A stretch of 13,605 nt of DNA from Mogibacterium sp. (GCA_017469325.1 JAFUGO010000045.1:1-13605); one strand, 5' to 3'. Positions 1-7,019 are shown, counted from the first letter of the stretch. The notes: generated by a model from the letters alone, not told the origin. Translations and numbers: made by a program.

Positions 1-38
1 AAACCTTTCACTTAGCAGTGTGTCCCATTACCGGTTTT

Positions 39-88
39 CTTTCTTTATAGCCCGAATCTATAAGACGCGAGTCTGGCTATAAAGAAAG
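39..88. repeat. Nested inverted repeat with inner GNRA hairpin
   Basis: A perfect 14-base inverted repeat (CTTTCTTTATAGCC at 39-52, its complement at 75-88) encloses 22 bases. The last 12 of these form a second hairpin, AGAC-GCGA-GTCT (63-74), with a GNRA tetraloop, stacked directly against the outer right arm. A 10-base stretch (53-62) is left unpaired on one side. Neither strand has a T-run after the outer stem, so it is not a normal intrinsic terminator. It could be a structured RNA, a small repeat element, or the remains of a mobile-element end. Its identity is unknown; the structure is directly visible. Confidence 0.6.
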
Positions 89-105
89 CAAATCGACGCT
101 GTTTA

Positions 106-138
106 GAAAAATACCGACGGGGAAGTCCCCCGCCGGTA
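106..138 (-). terminator. Intrinsic terminator of the TauE/SafE-type permease gene
   Basis: Arms at 112-122 (TACCGACGGGG) and 128-138 (CCCCGCCGGTA) form an 11-pair stem with a 5-base loop. The single mismatch becomes a G-U wobble in minus-strand RNA but an A-C mismatch in plus-strand RNA, which favours the minus strand. The minus-strand stem is followed directly by TATTTTTC. It lies about 40 bases past the permease stop codon. The other side is also T-rich, so some two-way activity is possible. Confidence 0.75.
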
Positions 139-177
139 ATTCTGTTTTTCTTTTGTCTCCCTGATGGAGTGGACTTT

Positions 178-1104
178 TTAGTAAGCCTCGCCCTTCTTGA
201 TAGCATCGTGCAGGAAGAGGAACGATGTGATGTAGCAGACGCATACTACTACGAATGTAAGAGTTCTGAGAGGCAGGCTCTTTACTACGAAGTATGCAAG
301 GCAAACGCCGACTGCTCCGCCGATAGCCTGAGTCCAGCAAGCTACTGGGTCATAACGACCTTCCTGGATGAACTTAGGGGAGTTACCAAATGCCATCAGG
401 AATGCGCAGGATCCCATCATAGCCGGGAATGCGCAGCCTGTGTCGAGTCCGAGCAGTACGCAGAGAGCCATGCAAGGTGCGTAGAGTCCAACGCCGATGG
501 ACATGAGTCCGCCGAGGATGAAGTTGACTACGATAGCGATGATCAGCTTGATGCCGCGGAGTCCGAGAGCTGTTCCGACTTCGCCGAACGGGCCAACACC
601 GAGTACCTTGCAGAGCATTACTGTAGCAAGGATGAACATAGCTACGAACATAGCGTATCTAACTTTCTTACGGTTGAACTTGGATACAATGCCAGCAGCG
701 AGGTAAGCGCCTGCGATGGAAGCAACGATCATGGATACGAGTGTAAGAAGATCCATGTCTACGAATCCGAAGAACAGGAAAGCCTCGATACAAACCGGAA
801 CTGTGTCTCCTACGTTCAGAGTACCAGGGATCAGTACGTCGTCTACGGACTTTGTCAGCTTGAATGCTGTTGTCGAAGGAGCGAAGGATCCGATTCCCAG
901 TGTGTCGAAGAAGTTAGCAACGATTCCGATGATGATTGTCGAGATCAGGTTCTTCTTCTCCATACCTTTAGCCCAAGTCTCGCTGAATGTAAGGCCTGTT
1001 ACAGGGTCTTTTTCAGTGCTCGCTGCCATCTGTTTCTGCTTTCTGAGCATGAGCACTACGATGAAGATTACACCGAACAGTGAGATTGCTTTTAATGCGA
1101 TCAT
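178..1104 (-). CDS. TauE/SafE-type membrane permease
   Basis: Integral membrane protein of 308 residues resembling the sulfite exporter TauE/SafE family, whose members move sulfite, organosulfonates or other small anions across the cytoplasmic membrane. Hydrophobic segments are seen near residues 2-20, 53-73, 117-139, 150-170, 184-206, 208-240, 257-275 and 281-299. Recognisable conserved stretches are FFDTLGIGSFAP (65-76), GTLNVGDTVPV (94-104) and GVGLYAPCMA (204-213). The start is fixed by AGGGAGG six bases upstream of the ATG. A strong promoter lies upstream and a terminator downstream, so it is probably transcribed alone. The substrate cannot be told: no sulfur-metabolism gene is nearby, and many clostridial members of this group are uncharacterised. 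Family assignment is firm, substrate open. Confidence 0.85.
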   Translation of the reverse strand: MIALKAISLFGVIFIVVLMLRKQKQMAASTEKDPVTGLTFSETWAKGMEKKNLISTIIIGIVANFFDTLGIGSFAPSTTAFKLTKSVDDVLIPGTLNVGDTVPVCIEAFLFFGFVDMDLLTLVSMIVASIAGAYLAAGIVSKFNRKKVRYAMFVAMFILATVMLCKVLGVGPFGEVGTALGLRGIKLIIAIVVNFILGGLMSIGVGLYAPCMALCVLLGLDTGCAFPAMMGSCAFLMAFGNSPKFIQEGRYDPVACWTQAIGGAVGVCLAYFVVKSLPLRTLTFVVVCVCYITSFLFLHDAIKKGEAY

Positions 1105-1196
1105 ATAAAACCTCCCTATATAAAATTTGATAATAATGAGATAGTTACGCGAAAACAGTGCATATAAACAGTCGTTTCCACGATTTGTATAATCAG

Positions 1197-1224
1197 ATTA
1201 TAGCATTCCTAAAAACGAAGTCAA
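1197..1224 (-). promoter_or_regulatory. Sigma-A-type promoter of the permease gene
   Basis: On the minus strand, TTGACT (plus 1219-1224) and TATAAT (plus 1197-1202) are separated by 16 bases. The -10 is preceded by TGC, making it an extended -10. The predicted start near 1190 gives a leader of about 85 bases before the ATG at 1104. Confidence 0.75.
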
Positions 1225-1274
1225 TAAAATGTGAAGGAATTGTGAATTATATTGTGTTAAGAATTTGTCCGAAG

Positions 1275-1301
1275 AAATCGTTAAAACGCTTTTAACGATT
1301 T
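1275..1301. promoter_or_regulatory. Perfect 27-base palindrome, probable operator (cre/LacI-like core)
   Basis: Arms AAATCGTTAAAA (1275-1286) and TTTTAACGATTT (1290-1301) are exact complements around CGC. The core AAAACGCTTTT resembles the centre of LacI/CcpA-family operators (cre consensus TGAAARCGYTTTCA), although the outer G and C of cre are T here. It lies between two divergent promoters, 23 bases upstream of the -35 of the plus-strand gene pair and 50 bases upstream of the -35 of the permease promoter. Which promoter it controls is not evident. No LacI-family gene is in the window. Confidence 0.6.
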
Positions 1302-1324
1302 GGCAATACAAAACTGCTTATATT

Positions 1325-1353
1325 TTGCGTTTGAAAATAATATATAGTACAAT
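1325..1353 (+). promoter_or_regulatory. Probable promoter of the two-gene unit 1392-2596
   Basis: TTGCGT (1325-1330) and TACAAT (1348-1353) are 17 bases apart. The -10 matches five of six consensus bases; the -35 is weak (three of six), which is compatible with dependence on an activator or alternative conditions. The start would be near 1360, about 30 bases before the ATG. Confidence 0.5.
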
Positions 1354-1391
1354 TCTGGCATGCACTGAACTCATACTTTAAGGAGATTTTG

Positions 1392-2003
1392 ATGAAACTC
1401 AATCCGGACAACGATATCTATCAGGGAGATCTCACTACCCTGAACAAGAATAAGCAGGCATGGTCGACCGCAGAGGCGTCTGCCGCAAAATTCAGATACG
1501 CATCCTGGGCCGTAGTCGCCATAGGATTTCTTGCGATCGTCTTTACTTATACCCGGGTAAAGGGAGGCACCACCACGATGAGTCAGCTCCCTCTCCACCT
1601 CTCCATATGGATAACGGCTATCCTGGCTATACTCGTAGCGAAGCAGGGCAAGAAGATCTCGGAGCAGCCTTTCGCGGGATTCCACATGGCTCACTTCGAA
1701 GCTGATGATGACACTGTTTATTATCAGTTCCAGAAGGGCATGACTCTTCAGACCTATTATATTAAGGATAAAGACATCAAAAAGATCTACAGGGACGACG
1801 AAGCAGGAGTCCTTCTCATCGAAGGTGATGCGACCATCAACGTCCAGACCCGCAACAACGAATCCGAACACAGCGTTTCCGAGTTTTATGCGCTGGTCCC
1901 TTTCGACAAGTATGATCTTGACGACCTCCTGGCGCCGTATAAGAAAAAGGTAAAGAAGGTGGACGGCACACTCAGAGCGAGATATTCCGGGGAGCATTTA
2001 TAA
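1392..2003 (+). CDS. Two-TM membrane protein with cytosolic C-terminal domain, function unknown
   Basis: 203-residue protein not recognised as a named family. After a hydrophilic N-terminus there are two hydrophobic segments, about residues 36-53 and 68-84, separated by a short loop containing TRVKGGTTT. The remaining 120 residues are soluble and rich in alternating beta-strand-like patterns (YYIKDKDIKKIYRDDEAGVL, 122-141), reminiscent of small bacterial PH-like membrane-anchored domains; that is inference only. The ATG at 1392 is chosen over the in-frame TTG three bases upstream because AGGAG then sits six bases away. Its stop codon overlaps the start of the flavodoxin-like gene (TAATG), so the two are probably translated together. 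Confidence 0.75.
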   Translation: MKLNPDNDIYQGDLTTLNKNKQAWSTAEASAAKFRYASWAVVAIGFLAIVFTYTRVKGGTTTMSQLPLHLSIWITAILAILVAKQGKKISEQPFAGFHMAHFEADDDTVYYQFQKGMTLQTYYIKDKDIKKIYRDDEAGVLLIEGDATINVQTRNNESEHSVSEFYALVPFDKYDLDDLLAPYKKKVKKVDGTLRARYSGEHL

Positions 2004-2596
2004 TGAGGAATCCAAACAGGACCGCCGGCAAGAGGCGCGCAGAGAATGAAGAAAACATAAGACCGGACACCCTCGTGATTTGTGCCGGCAAGTACGGAAG
2101 CAGCGAGCAGTACACACGCTGGCTCATGGACCGTCTGGGTTCCGATGCCATGCCGTTCAACAAGCAGCAGCTGGGATACGCGTCGCTTTACCGCAGCATC
2201 GTATGGATCGGCGCTATCAAGGATGCCGAGATCATCGGGATCAACCTTCTGTGGCAGAATCACCACAACTTCGGTCTTGAAGGCAAGAAGATAATCGTAT
2301 GCGGAGTAGGTCTGGGCGATCCGGCAAACGAAGCGTATGTAGAAAAAGTAAGAAAGAGAAGCGGATCGGCAGATGATCAGTTCTGCTCATTCTATCTGCT
2401 TCCGGGGCGCATAGACAGAAAGAAACTGAAGCTGCTTGACGGACCTCAGTTCGACAAGTTCCTTGTTGACGCCGCCAGGATATATGGCGAAGAAACAGCG
2501 GCTCTTATAAATGAAAGAGCGGCTGAGAATTACAACGGGATCGATGCATCAGCTCTCGATCCGGTCGTACAGGAGATACTCGCGACCCGCAACTGA
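2003..2596 (+). CDS. Flavodoxin-domain protein (flavodoxin_5/HemG-like)
   Basis: 197-residue cytosolic protein with a flavodoxin fold of the type grouped with protoporphyrinogen oxidase-like flavodoxins. The FMN phosphate-loop region is seen as ICAGKYGSSEQYTRWLMDRL (26-45), followed by a second loop around WIGAIKDAEIIGINLLWQNH (68-87), a strand KKIIVCGVGLGDP (95-107) and the late FYLLPGRIDRKKL element (130-142). A basic 20-residue N-terminal tail precedes the domain. The start overlaps the preceding stop by one base and has GGGGAG about eight bases upstream. Function is inferred as redox or electron transfer with FMN; the partner is unknown. Genomic pairing suggests it works with the upstream two-TM membrane protein. 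No haem-synthesis genes are nearby, so a HemG role is not supported. Confidence 0.75.
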   Translation: MRNPNRTAGKRRAENEENIRPDTLVICAGKYGSSEQYTRWLMDRLGSDAMPFNKQQLGYASLYRSIVWIGAIKDAEIIGINLLWQNHHNFGLEGKKIIVCGVGLGDPANEAYVEKVRKRSGSADDQFCSFYLLPGRIDRKKLKLLDGPQFDKFLVDAARIYGEETAALINERAAENYNGIDASALDPVVQEILATRN

Positions 2597-2624
2597 AGAA
2601 ACTATCAATAATGCAAATACGAAG

Positions 2625-2655
2625 GAGCAGACCGGAAGGCCTGCTCTATTTTATC
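2625..2655 (+). terminator. Intrinsic terminator after the flavodoxin-like gene
   Basis: GAGCAG-A-CC and GG-C-CTGCTC pair around a GGAA tetraloop (2625-2646) with one A-C mismatch, followed by TATTTTAT. It lies between convergent genes, 28 bases after the flavodoxin stop. On the minus strand the following bases are less T-rich, so use for feoAB is only possible, not clear. Confidence 0.65.
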
Positions 2656-2673
2656 CTATATTATATGCCCTTT

Positions 2674-5013
2674 TCACAGCATAAGTCCTATTATCCTTAC
2701 AATAAGCGCGGCTACCCAGGCTATGAGACACTGTACGAATATCACATATACGGCCCAGCCTCTGCCCAGCTCTCTTCTGATCGCTGCTACGGCTGCGACG
2801 CAAGGAGCGTACAGAAGGCTGAATGCAAGCATCGAAGCTGCGGAGACAGCCGAAAGCGCTGTCGCTACCCCGCCGCCGAAGAGAACGTTCATCGTTGCGA
2901 CCACGCTCTCCTTTGCCATGAATCCGCTTATGAGAGCGGTGACTATGCGCCAGTCTCCGAGTCCTACCGGAGCCAGTACAGGCGCGATGAATCCGGCGAG
3001 AACGGCCAGCATGGAGTCGCGTGTGTCGCTGACCATGTTGAATCCGAAGTCAAAGCTCTGCAGGAACCACACCACTATGGTCGCGATCAGTATGACGGAG
3101 AAAGCTCTCTGAAGGAAGTCCTTCGCCTTGTCCCATATAAGGTGGCCCACGTTGGATGCGCTCGGCATCCTGTAATTCGGAAGCTCTATTACGAGCGGGA
3201 CCGCCTCGCCCTTAAAGACTGTCTTTTTCAGCACCAGCGCAGAGAATATCCCCGAAACTATTCCGAGCAGGTACAGGCAGGTCACTATCCACCATGCATT
3301 TCCCGGGAAGAACGCGTTCACGAAGAACCCGTATATCGGAAGCTTTGCCGTGCATGACATGAACGGAGTAAGCAGTATGGTCATCCGCCTGTCTCTTGAG
3401 CTCGGCAGTGTACGTGTCGCCATAACGGCAGGCACCGTGCATCCGAAGCCGATCAGCATCGGCACAATGCTCCGCCCCGACAGGCCTATGCGCCTGAGCG
3501 GCTTATCCATCACGAAGGCGACTCTGGCGATATATCCGCTGTCCTCGAGCAGCGATAAAAAGAAGAACATAGTCACGATCACAGGCAGAAAGCTGAGCAC
3601 GCTGCCGACACCTTCAAACACACCGTCAAGCACAAGACTCTTGATCGCCGGGTTGATATTGCCGCTGTTCATGGCGGCTTCGGCTGCTCCCGCCAGGGCG
3701 CCTATCCCGTTTTCGAGTATGCCCTGCAGAAACGGCCCGATGACCGCGAAGGTAAGGAAGAACACCAGTCCCATCACGGCGATGAACACCGGAATGGCTG
3801 TATGCCTGCCCGTAAGCACGCTGTCGTATTTGCTGCTCCTGATATGCTCTTTGCTCTCATCCGGCCGCTTTACACAGCTGTCGCAAACTCTATATATAAA
3901 CGAGTAGCGCATATCCGCTATCGCGGCGCTCCTGTCAAGTCCGCGCTCGTTCTCCATCTGCAGAACGATATGCTCAAGGGTCTCCTTCTCATTCTGGTCG
4001 AGATCGAGCTGTTTAAGGATGATGGCATCCCCTTCTATCAGCTTGGATGCGGCAAACCTTACCGGTATGTCCGCATTACGCGCGTGATCTTCAATAAGGT
4101 GGATCACGGCGTGCAGGCAGCGGTGCACTGCCCCGCCGTTTTCAGTGCTGTCGCAGAAGTCCTGTCTGAGCGGTCCTTCCTGATATTTTGCGACATGGAT
4201 CGCATGGCTCACAAGCTCGTCGATACCCTGGTTTGAGGCAGCCGCTATAGGGACCACCGGCACACCGAGCATCTGTTCCATCCTGTTAATATTCACGGAG
4301 CCCCCGTTGCCTGTCATCTCGTCCATCATGTTGAGAGCAACTACCATAGGTATGCCAAGCTCGAGCAGCTGCATGGTAAGATACATGCTTCTGTCTATGC
4401 TGGTCACATCCAGTATGTTGATGATGGCATGAGGCTTGTCTCTCAGAACAAAATCGCGGGAGATTATCTCCTCTCCTGAATACGGCGACATGGAATAGAT
4501 GCCCGGAAGATCCGTGATGAGGGTATTCGAATGACCTCTTATCACGCCGTCTTTCCGGTCTACCGTCACGCCCGGGAAGTTGCCCACATGCTGATTAGAT
4601 CCTGTAAGCTGATTGAAGAGCGTGGTCTTGCCGCTGTTCTGATTGCCCACAAGCGCAAACTTCAGGACCGTCCCTTCAGGCAGAGGCGTCTCCCCCTCCT
4701 TCTCATGGTACTTTCCTTCCTCACCGAGACCCGGGTGCGCCTCTTCTGCTGCGTCCGCATTGCTTCCATTGCGTAAGCCGGACTCCTCATGCGCGGGGAA
4801 TATCTCTATCTGCTCAGCGTCGGATATCCTTATGGTCAGCTCGTAACCGTGTATGCGGACCTCCATGGGGTCACCCATAGGAGCGAATTTAACAAGCTTA
4901 ACATGCGCCCCCGGGATCATGCCCATATCAAGAAGGTGCTGCCTTAAGGCGCCCTCACCTCCGACCGATTCTATATATGCCGACTGGCCGGCTTTTAAAT
5001 CACTTAACTTCAT
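2674..5013 (-). CDS. feoB: FeoA-FeoB fusion ferrous iron transporter
   Basis: 779-residue Fe(II) uptake permease with the small FeoA domain fused to FeoB. Residues 1-73 are FeoA (SH3-like). Residues 74-115 are a charged linker. The G domain has G1 GNQNSGKT (123-130), switch I Thr in GVTV (148-151), G3 DLPG (168-171), G4 NMMD (228-231) and a G5-like AAASN (257-261), then the helical regulatory segment. The C-terminal membrane half carries the FeoB gate motifs: the Cys in GFGCTVPAVMATRTL, FMSCTAKLPIYGFF, and LLYAPCVAAVAAIRREL near the end. Length fits a FeoAB fusion. No separate feoC is seen. The ATG is supported by family alignment (MKLSDLKAGQ), but its ribosome site is unusually close. Regulation by iron is likely from the operator-like repeat upstream, though the repressor is not identified. 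Confidence 0.95.
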   Translation of the reverse strand: MKLSDLKAGQSAYIESVGGEGALRQHLLDMGMIPGAHVKLVKFAPMGDPMEVRIHGYELTIRISDAEQIEIFPAHEESGLRNGSNADAAEEAHPGLGEEGKYHEKEGETPLPEGTVLKFALVGNQNSGKTTLFNQLTGSNQHVGNFPGVTVDRKDGVIRGHSNTLITDLPGIYSMSPYSGEEIISRDFVLRDKPHAIINILDVTSIDRSMYLTMQLLELGIPMVVALNMMDEMTGNGGSVNINRMEQMLGVPVVPIAAASNQGIDELVSHAIHVAKYQEGPLRQDFCDSTENGGAVHRCLHAVIHLIEDHARNADIPVRFAASKLIEGDAIILKQLDLDQNEKETLEHIVLQMENERGLDRSAAIADMRYSFIYRVCDSCVKRPDESKEHIRSSKYDSVLTGRHTAIPVFIAVMGLVFFLTFAVIGPFLQGILENGIGALAGAAEAAMNSGNINPAIKSLVLDGVFEGVGSVLSFLPVIVTMFFFLSLLEDSGYIARVAFVMDKPLRRIGLSGRSIVPMLIGFGCTVPAVMATRTLPSSRDRRMTILLTPFMSCTAKLPIYGFFVNAFFPGNAWWIVTCLYLLGIVSGIFSALVLKKTVFKGEAVPLVIELPNYRMPSASNVGHLIWDKAKDFLQRAFSVILIATIVVWFLQSFDFGFNMVSDTRDSMLAVLAGFIAPVLAPVGLGDWRIVTALISGFMAKESVVATMNVLFGGGVATALSAVSAASMLAFSLLYAPCVAAVAAIRRELGRGWAVYVIFVQCLIAWVAALIVRIIGLML

Positions 5014-5052
5014 TCCTCTTAGCTTTATAATGCCCGGCTTGCACCGGGCATT
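5011..5052 (-). promoter_or_regulatory. feoAB leader hairpin and crowded ribosome-binding site
   Basis: A 9-base inverted repeat (AATGCCCGG at 5029-5037, CCGGGCATT at 5044-5052) with a 6-base loop sits in the feoAB leader, ending 15 bases before the ATG. No T-run follows on the minus strand, so it is not a plain terminator. The only Shine-Dalgarno-like sequence, GAGG, is just one base from the ATG (AAGAGGAATG); usual spacing is five to nine. Hairpin and crowding together suggest poor or controlled translation initiation, which is inference. Confidence 0.55.
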
Positions 5053-5078
5053 GTTTACCGTTCAACATCTACGCATAC

Positions 5079-5100
5079 AGTATAGCATACACAATGCTAT
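5079..5100 (-). promoter_or_regulatory. feoAB extended -10 promoter overlapped by a 19-base inverted repeat
   Basis: Minus-strand TGCTATACT (plus 5079-5087) is a good extended -10; no convincing -35 is found 16-18 bases upstream, as is common for this promoter class. A perfect 7-5-7 inverted repeat, ATAGCAT/ATGCTAT (5082-5100), covers the upstream part of the -10 and the spacer. A protein bound there would block RNA polymerase, so an iron-responsive repressor site is the natural guess. It is not a clear match to the Fur consensus known to me. Confidence 0.6.
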
Positions 5101-5123
5101 GAGACGACATATATGTATATTCT

Positions 5124-5158
5124 GCAAACAAATACCCGCATTATTTCCAATGCGGGTA
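5124..5158 (-). terminator. Intrinsic terminator of pfkA
   Basis: A perfect 10-base inverted repeat, TACCCGCATT (5133-5142) and AATGCGGGTA (5149-5158), with a 6-base loop, followed on the minus strand by TTTGTTTG. It lies 31 bases past the pfkA stop and upstream of the feoAB promoter, insulating the two genes. Confidence 0.8.
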
Positions 5159-5189
5159 AATTGATTTCTTCTTTTGACCTTTCCCGGAG

Positions 5190-6155
5190 TTACATGCTCA
5201 GGATATCCACGGCTTTGTACATCTCGAGGTCTACTCCGGCCTTTGCCTCAAGAGCCTCTTCAAGATCGACCGCTACGATACGTCCGTCGACTTCACCCAC
5301 GGCCTTGCCGGTCTCACCGTTCTTGATGAGATCGATAGCCTTCATGCCGCACTGGGTTGCGAGTATCCTGTCACGGTATGAAGGGGATCCGCCGCGCTGC
5401 AGATATGAGAGCACTACCAGCTTGACGTCTCTGCCCGTATGCTCTGCAAGCAGCTTGACGAGCTTATTAGAATCTACCGGAACGCCTTCGGCTTTAATAA
5501 TTATATTGTGCAGCTTGCCGGTCGTGACTCCGTCCTCAACCTTTTTGCAGACAGCATCCATATCGGTATCGAATTCCGGAAGGAGAACACACTCGGCTCC
5601 GCCCGCAACGCCTGCGTAAAGCGCTATGTCTCCGCATTCACGGCCCATTACCTCGATGACCGTCGTCCTTTCATGAGCGGATGACGTGTCTCTTATACGT
5701 GTGATCGAATCAAGGACCGTATTGAGCGCCGTGTCATATCCGATAGTATAGTCGGTATATGCCAGATCGTTATCTATTGTGCCCGGAAGGCCAACAACGT
5801 TGACTCCGTATTTTTCGGAGAAGACCTTAGCTCCCATGAGTGAGCCGTTACCGCCTATCACGACAAGATCCTCTATCTTAAGGTCCTGAAGCGTGGCATA
5901 AGCCTTTTCCATGCCTTCAGGCGTCATGAAGTGTTTGCTCCTCGCGGTCTTAAGTATCGTTCCTCCGCGCTGAAGGATATCTCCGACCGAGCGTCTGTAC
6001 AGTCTCTCGACATCGCCGTCGATAAGTCCTTCATAACCTCTCTTTATTCCGTAGACTTCCATGTCACGGTAAATTCCGTATCTGACAACTGCTCTGACAG
6101 CTGCATTCATCCCCGGCGCGTCTCCGCCGCTTGTAAGAACTCCTATCCTCTTCAT
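5190..6155 (-). CDS. pfkA: 6-phosphofructokinase, PfkA family, with atypical active-site residues
   Basis: 321-residue glycolytic kinase converting fructose 6-phosphate to fructose 1,6-bisphosphate; length fits bacterial PfkA. Seen motifs: nucleotide loop GVLTSGGDAPGMNAA (5-19), substrate Arg72 in KTAR, GLPGTIDND (122-130) with the catalytic Asp128, EVMGR (168-172), AEG (222-224) and QRGGSP (253-258). Gly104 and the Gly of PGTIDND mark the ATP-dependent rather than pyrophosphate-dependent type. Three positions depart from the E. coli enzyme: GGDGS is GGNGS (Asn103, codon 5847-5849), and the residues matching Arg243 and His249, which contact the substrate phosphate, are Lys and Tyr (KLVVLSYLQRGG). 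The effector arginines 21, 25 and 54 are kept. GGAGG lies seven bases before the ATG. It has its own promoter and terminator. It may be a divergent second Pfk of this genome. Confidence 0.92.
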   Translation of the reverse strand: MKRIGVLTSGGDAPGMNAAVRAVVRYGIYRDMEVYGIKRGYEGLIDGDVERLYRRSVGDILQRGGTILKTARSKHFMTPEGMEKAYATLQDLKIEDLVVIGGNGSLMGAKVFSEKYGVNVVGLPGTIDNDLAYTDYTIGYDTALNTVLDSITRIRDTSSAHERTTVIEVMGRECGDIALYAGVAGGAECVLLPEFDTDMDAVCKKVEDGVTTGKLHNIIIKAEGVPVDSNKLVKLLAEHTGRDVKLVVLSYLQRGGSPSYRDRILATQCGMKAIDLIKNGETGKAVGEVDGRIVAVDLEEALEAKAGVDLEMYKAVDILSM

Positions 6156-6207
6156 ATCTTATCCTCCATCGCCTTTTCCGCGGTGCAATTCTATACACTA
6201 ATATCGA

Positions 6208-6233
6208 TCAGTTAACTGACTATCAGTATACCA
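6208..6233 (-). promoter_or_regulatory. pfkA extended -10 promoter with palindrome at the start site
   Basis: Minus-strand TGGTATACT (plus 6225-6233) is an extended -10. The perfect 12-base palindrome TCAGTTAACTGA (6208-6219) begins five bases downstream, covering the expected transcription start. A palindrome there fits a repressor site, but 12-base palindromes occur by chance a few times in a window this size. The -35 is poor. Confidence 0.5.
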
Positions 6234-6273
6234 CATCAGTGCGCAATTGACATTCATCTATTCGGCCGGGAGC

Positions 6274-6924
6274 TCATACGAGTGACGGTATTTCTGCAGG
6301 GCTGTCGATTATGATGTCTGCCTTATTATCTTCGAGCTCTCTTCTCGGTCTGAACCCCCATGTGACGCCTACTGTAGTGACCCCGGCGTTGCGGCCGGTC
6401 TGCATGTCTGTATTGGTATCTCCGAAATACAGGCATTCACTCTTATCAGCACCGAACCTGTCGAGTATCTCAAATACGCCTGTCGGATCCGGCTTGATCG
6501 GGATGCTATCCGTCTGACCCTGGATGTGATCAAAGAAGCGCTTTCCGAAGATCGTCTCAACCACACTGACAGCGCTCGCATGCGGCTTGTTGGAAAAGAC
6601 CGCTATTATGATCCCGCGCGACTTAAGATCCTCAAGAGACTCAACGATATGCCCGTATGGTTCTGCATGGTAGCACGGATCCTGCTGCATCCAGGCGCGG
6701 CACATCGGATCGCCCTCTTCGAGGTGCGAAGCCTCTGTATCACCGGAAGCTATCAGGGCCCTCTTCAGAGCGTTCTTAAGTCCGTCACCCGCAAAGTAAT
6801 TGAAAGCTTCTACGGGCTGCTCGGGCAGTCCGAAGTGCTTCAGTGTCATGTTTACAGGTCTGGCGATGGACTCCTGTGTCCTCGCGAGTGTTCCGTCAAG
6901 ATCGAATATGCATATCTTTATCAT
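6274..6924 (-). CDS. HAD-superfamily phosphatase (phosphoglycolate phosphatase-like)
   Basis: 216-residue cytosolic hydrolase with all four HAD motifs. Motif I is FDLDGTLA (nucleophile Asp8, general acid Asp10), motif II SNK (Ser111), motif III Lys144 in IKPDP, and motif IV GDTNTD (Asp169, Asp173). An alpha-helical C1 cap fills residues 15-90, as in the Gph/PpaX group that removes phosphate from phosphoglycolate, pyrophosphate or sugar phosphates. The exact substrate cannot be read from sequence. AAGG lies eight bases before the ATG, and a palindrome AAATGATCATTT (6939-6950) lies just upstream of that. It follows the DNA glycosylase gene by 95 bases, so it may be the last gene of that operon or have its own start. 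Confidence 0.85.
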   Translation of the reverse strand: MIKICIFDLDGTLARTQESIARPVNMTLKHFGLPEQPVEAFNYFAGDGLKNALKRALIASGDTEASHLEEGDPMCRAWMQQDPCYHAEPYGHIVESLEDLKSRGIIIAVFSNKPHASAVSVVETIFGKRFFDHIQGQTDSIPIKPDPTGVFEILDRFGADKSECLYFGDTNTDMQTGRNAGVTTVGVTWGFRPRRELEDNKADIIIDSPAEIPSLV

Positions 6925-7019
6925 AGTTCACGCCTTTCAAATGATCATTTTTTAAATTGTTCAGATGATTGCCGCGCTCGGGTCAGGCGGTCATATCTGC
7001 TTCTGCCTGTTTCCCATGG

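Noticed and set aside
169..1083. Long plus-strand reading frame (304 codons) opposite the permease gene
   Set aside because: Its composition (Glu, Cys, Ser, Asp and Tyr rich, no domain) is that of an antisense shadow of a hydrophobic protein; no ribosome site; the minus-strand frame is a clear family member.
1230..1258. Three TGTG-containing repeats spaced 11-12 bases apart
   Set aside because: Helical spacing is suggestive, but the units are short, differ from each other and lie in AT-rich DNA; too weak to call an operator.
2611..3357. Plus-strand frame of 248 codons opposite the end of feoB
   Set aside because: Antisense shadow; FeoB motifs are intact on the other strand and the frame starts within the terminator region.
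6939..6950. Palindrome AAATGATCATTT just upstream of the HAD gene ribosome site
   Set aside because: A self-complementary 12-mer in AT-rich DNA with no promoter matched to it; could be chance.
6962..6999. Imperfect stem-loop between the glycosylase and HAD genes
   Set aside because: Only CAGAT/ATCTG and CCGC/GCGG pair well, with bulges and no T-run after it, so a terminator call is not supported.
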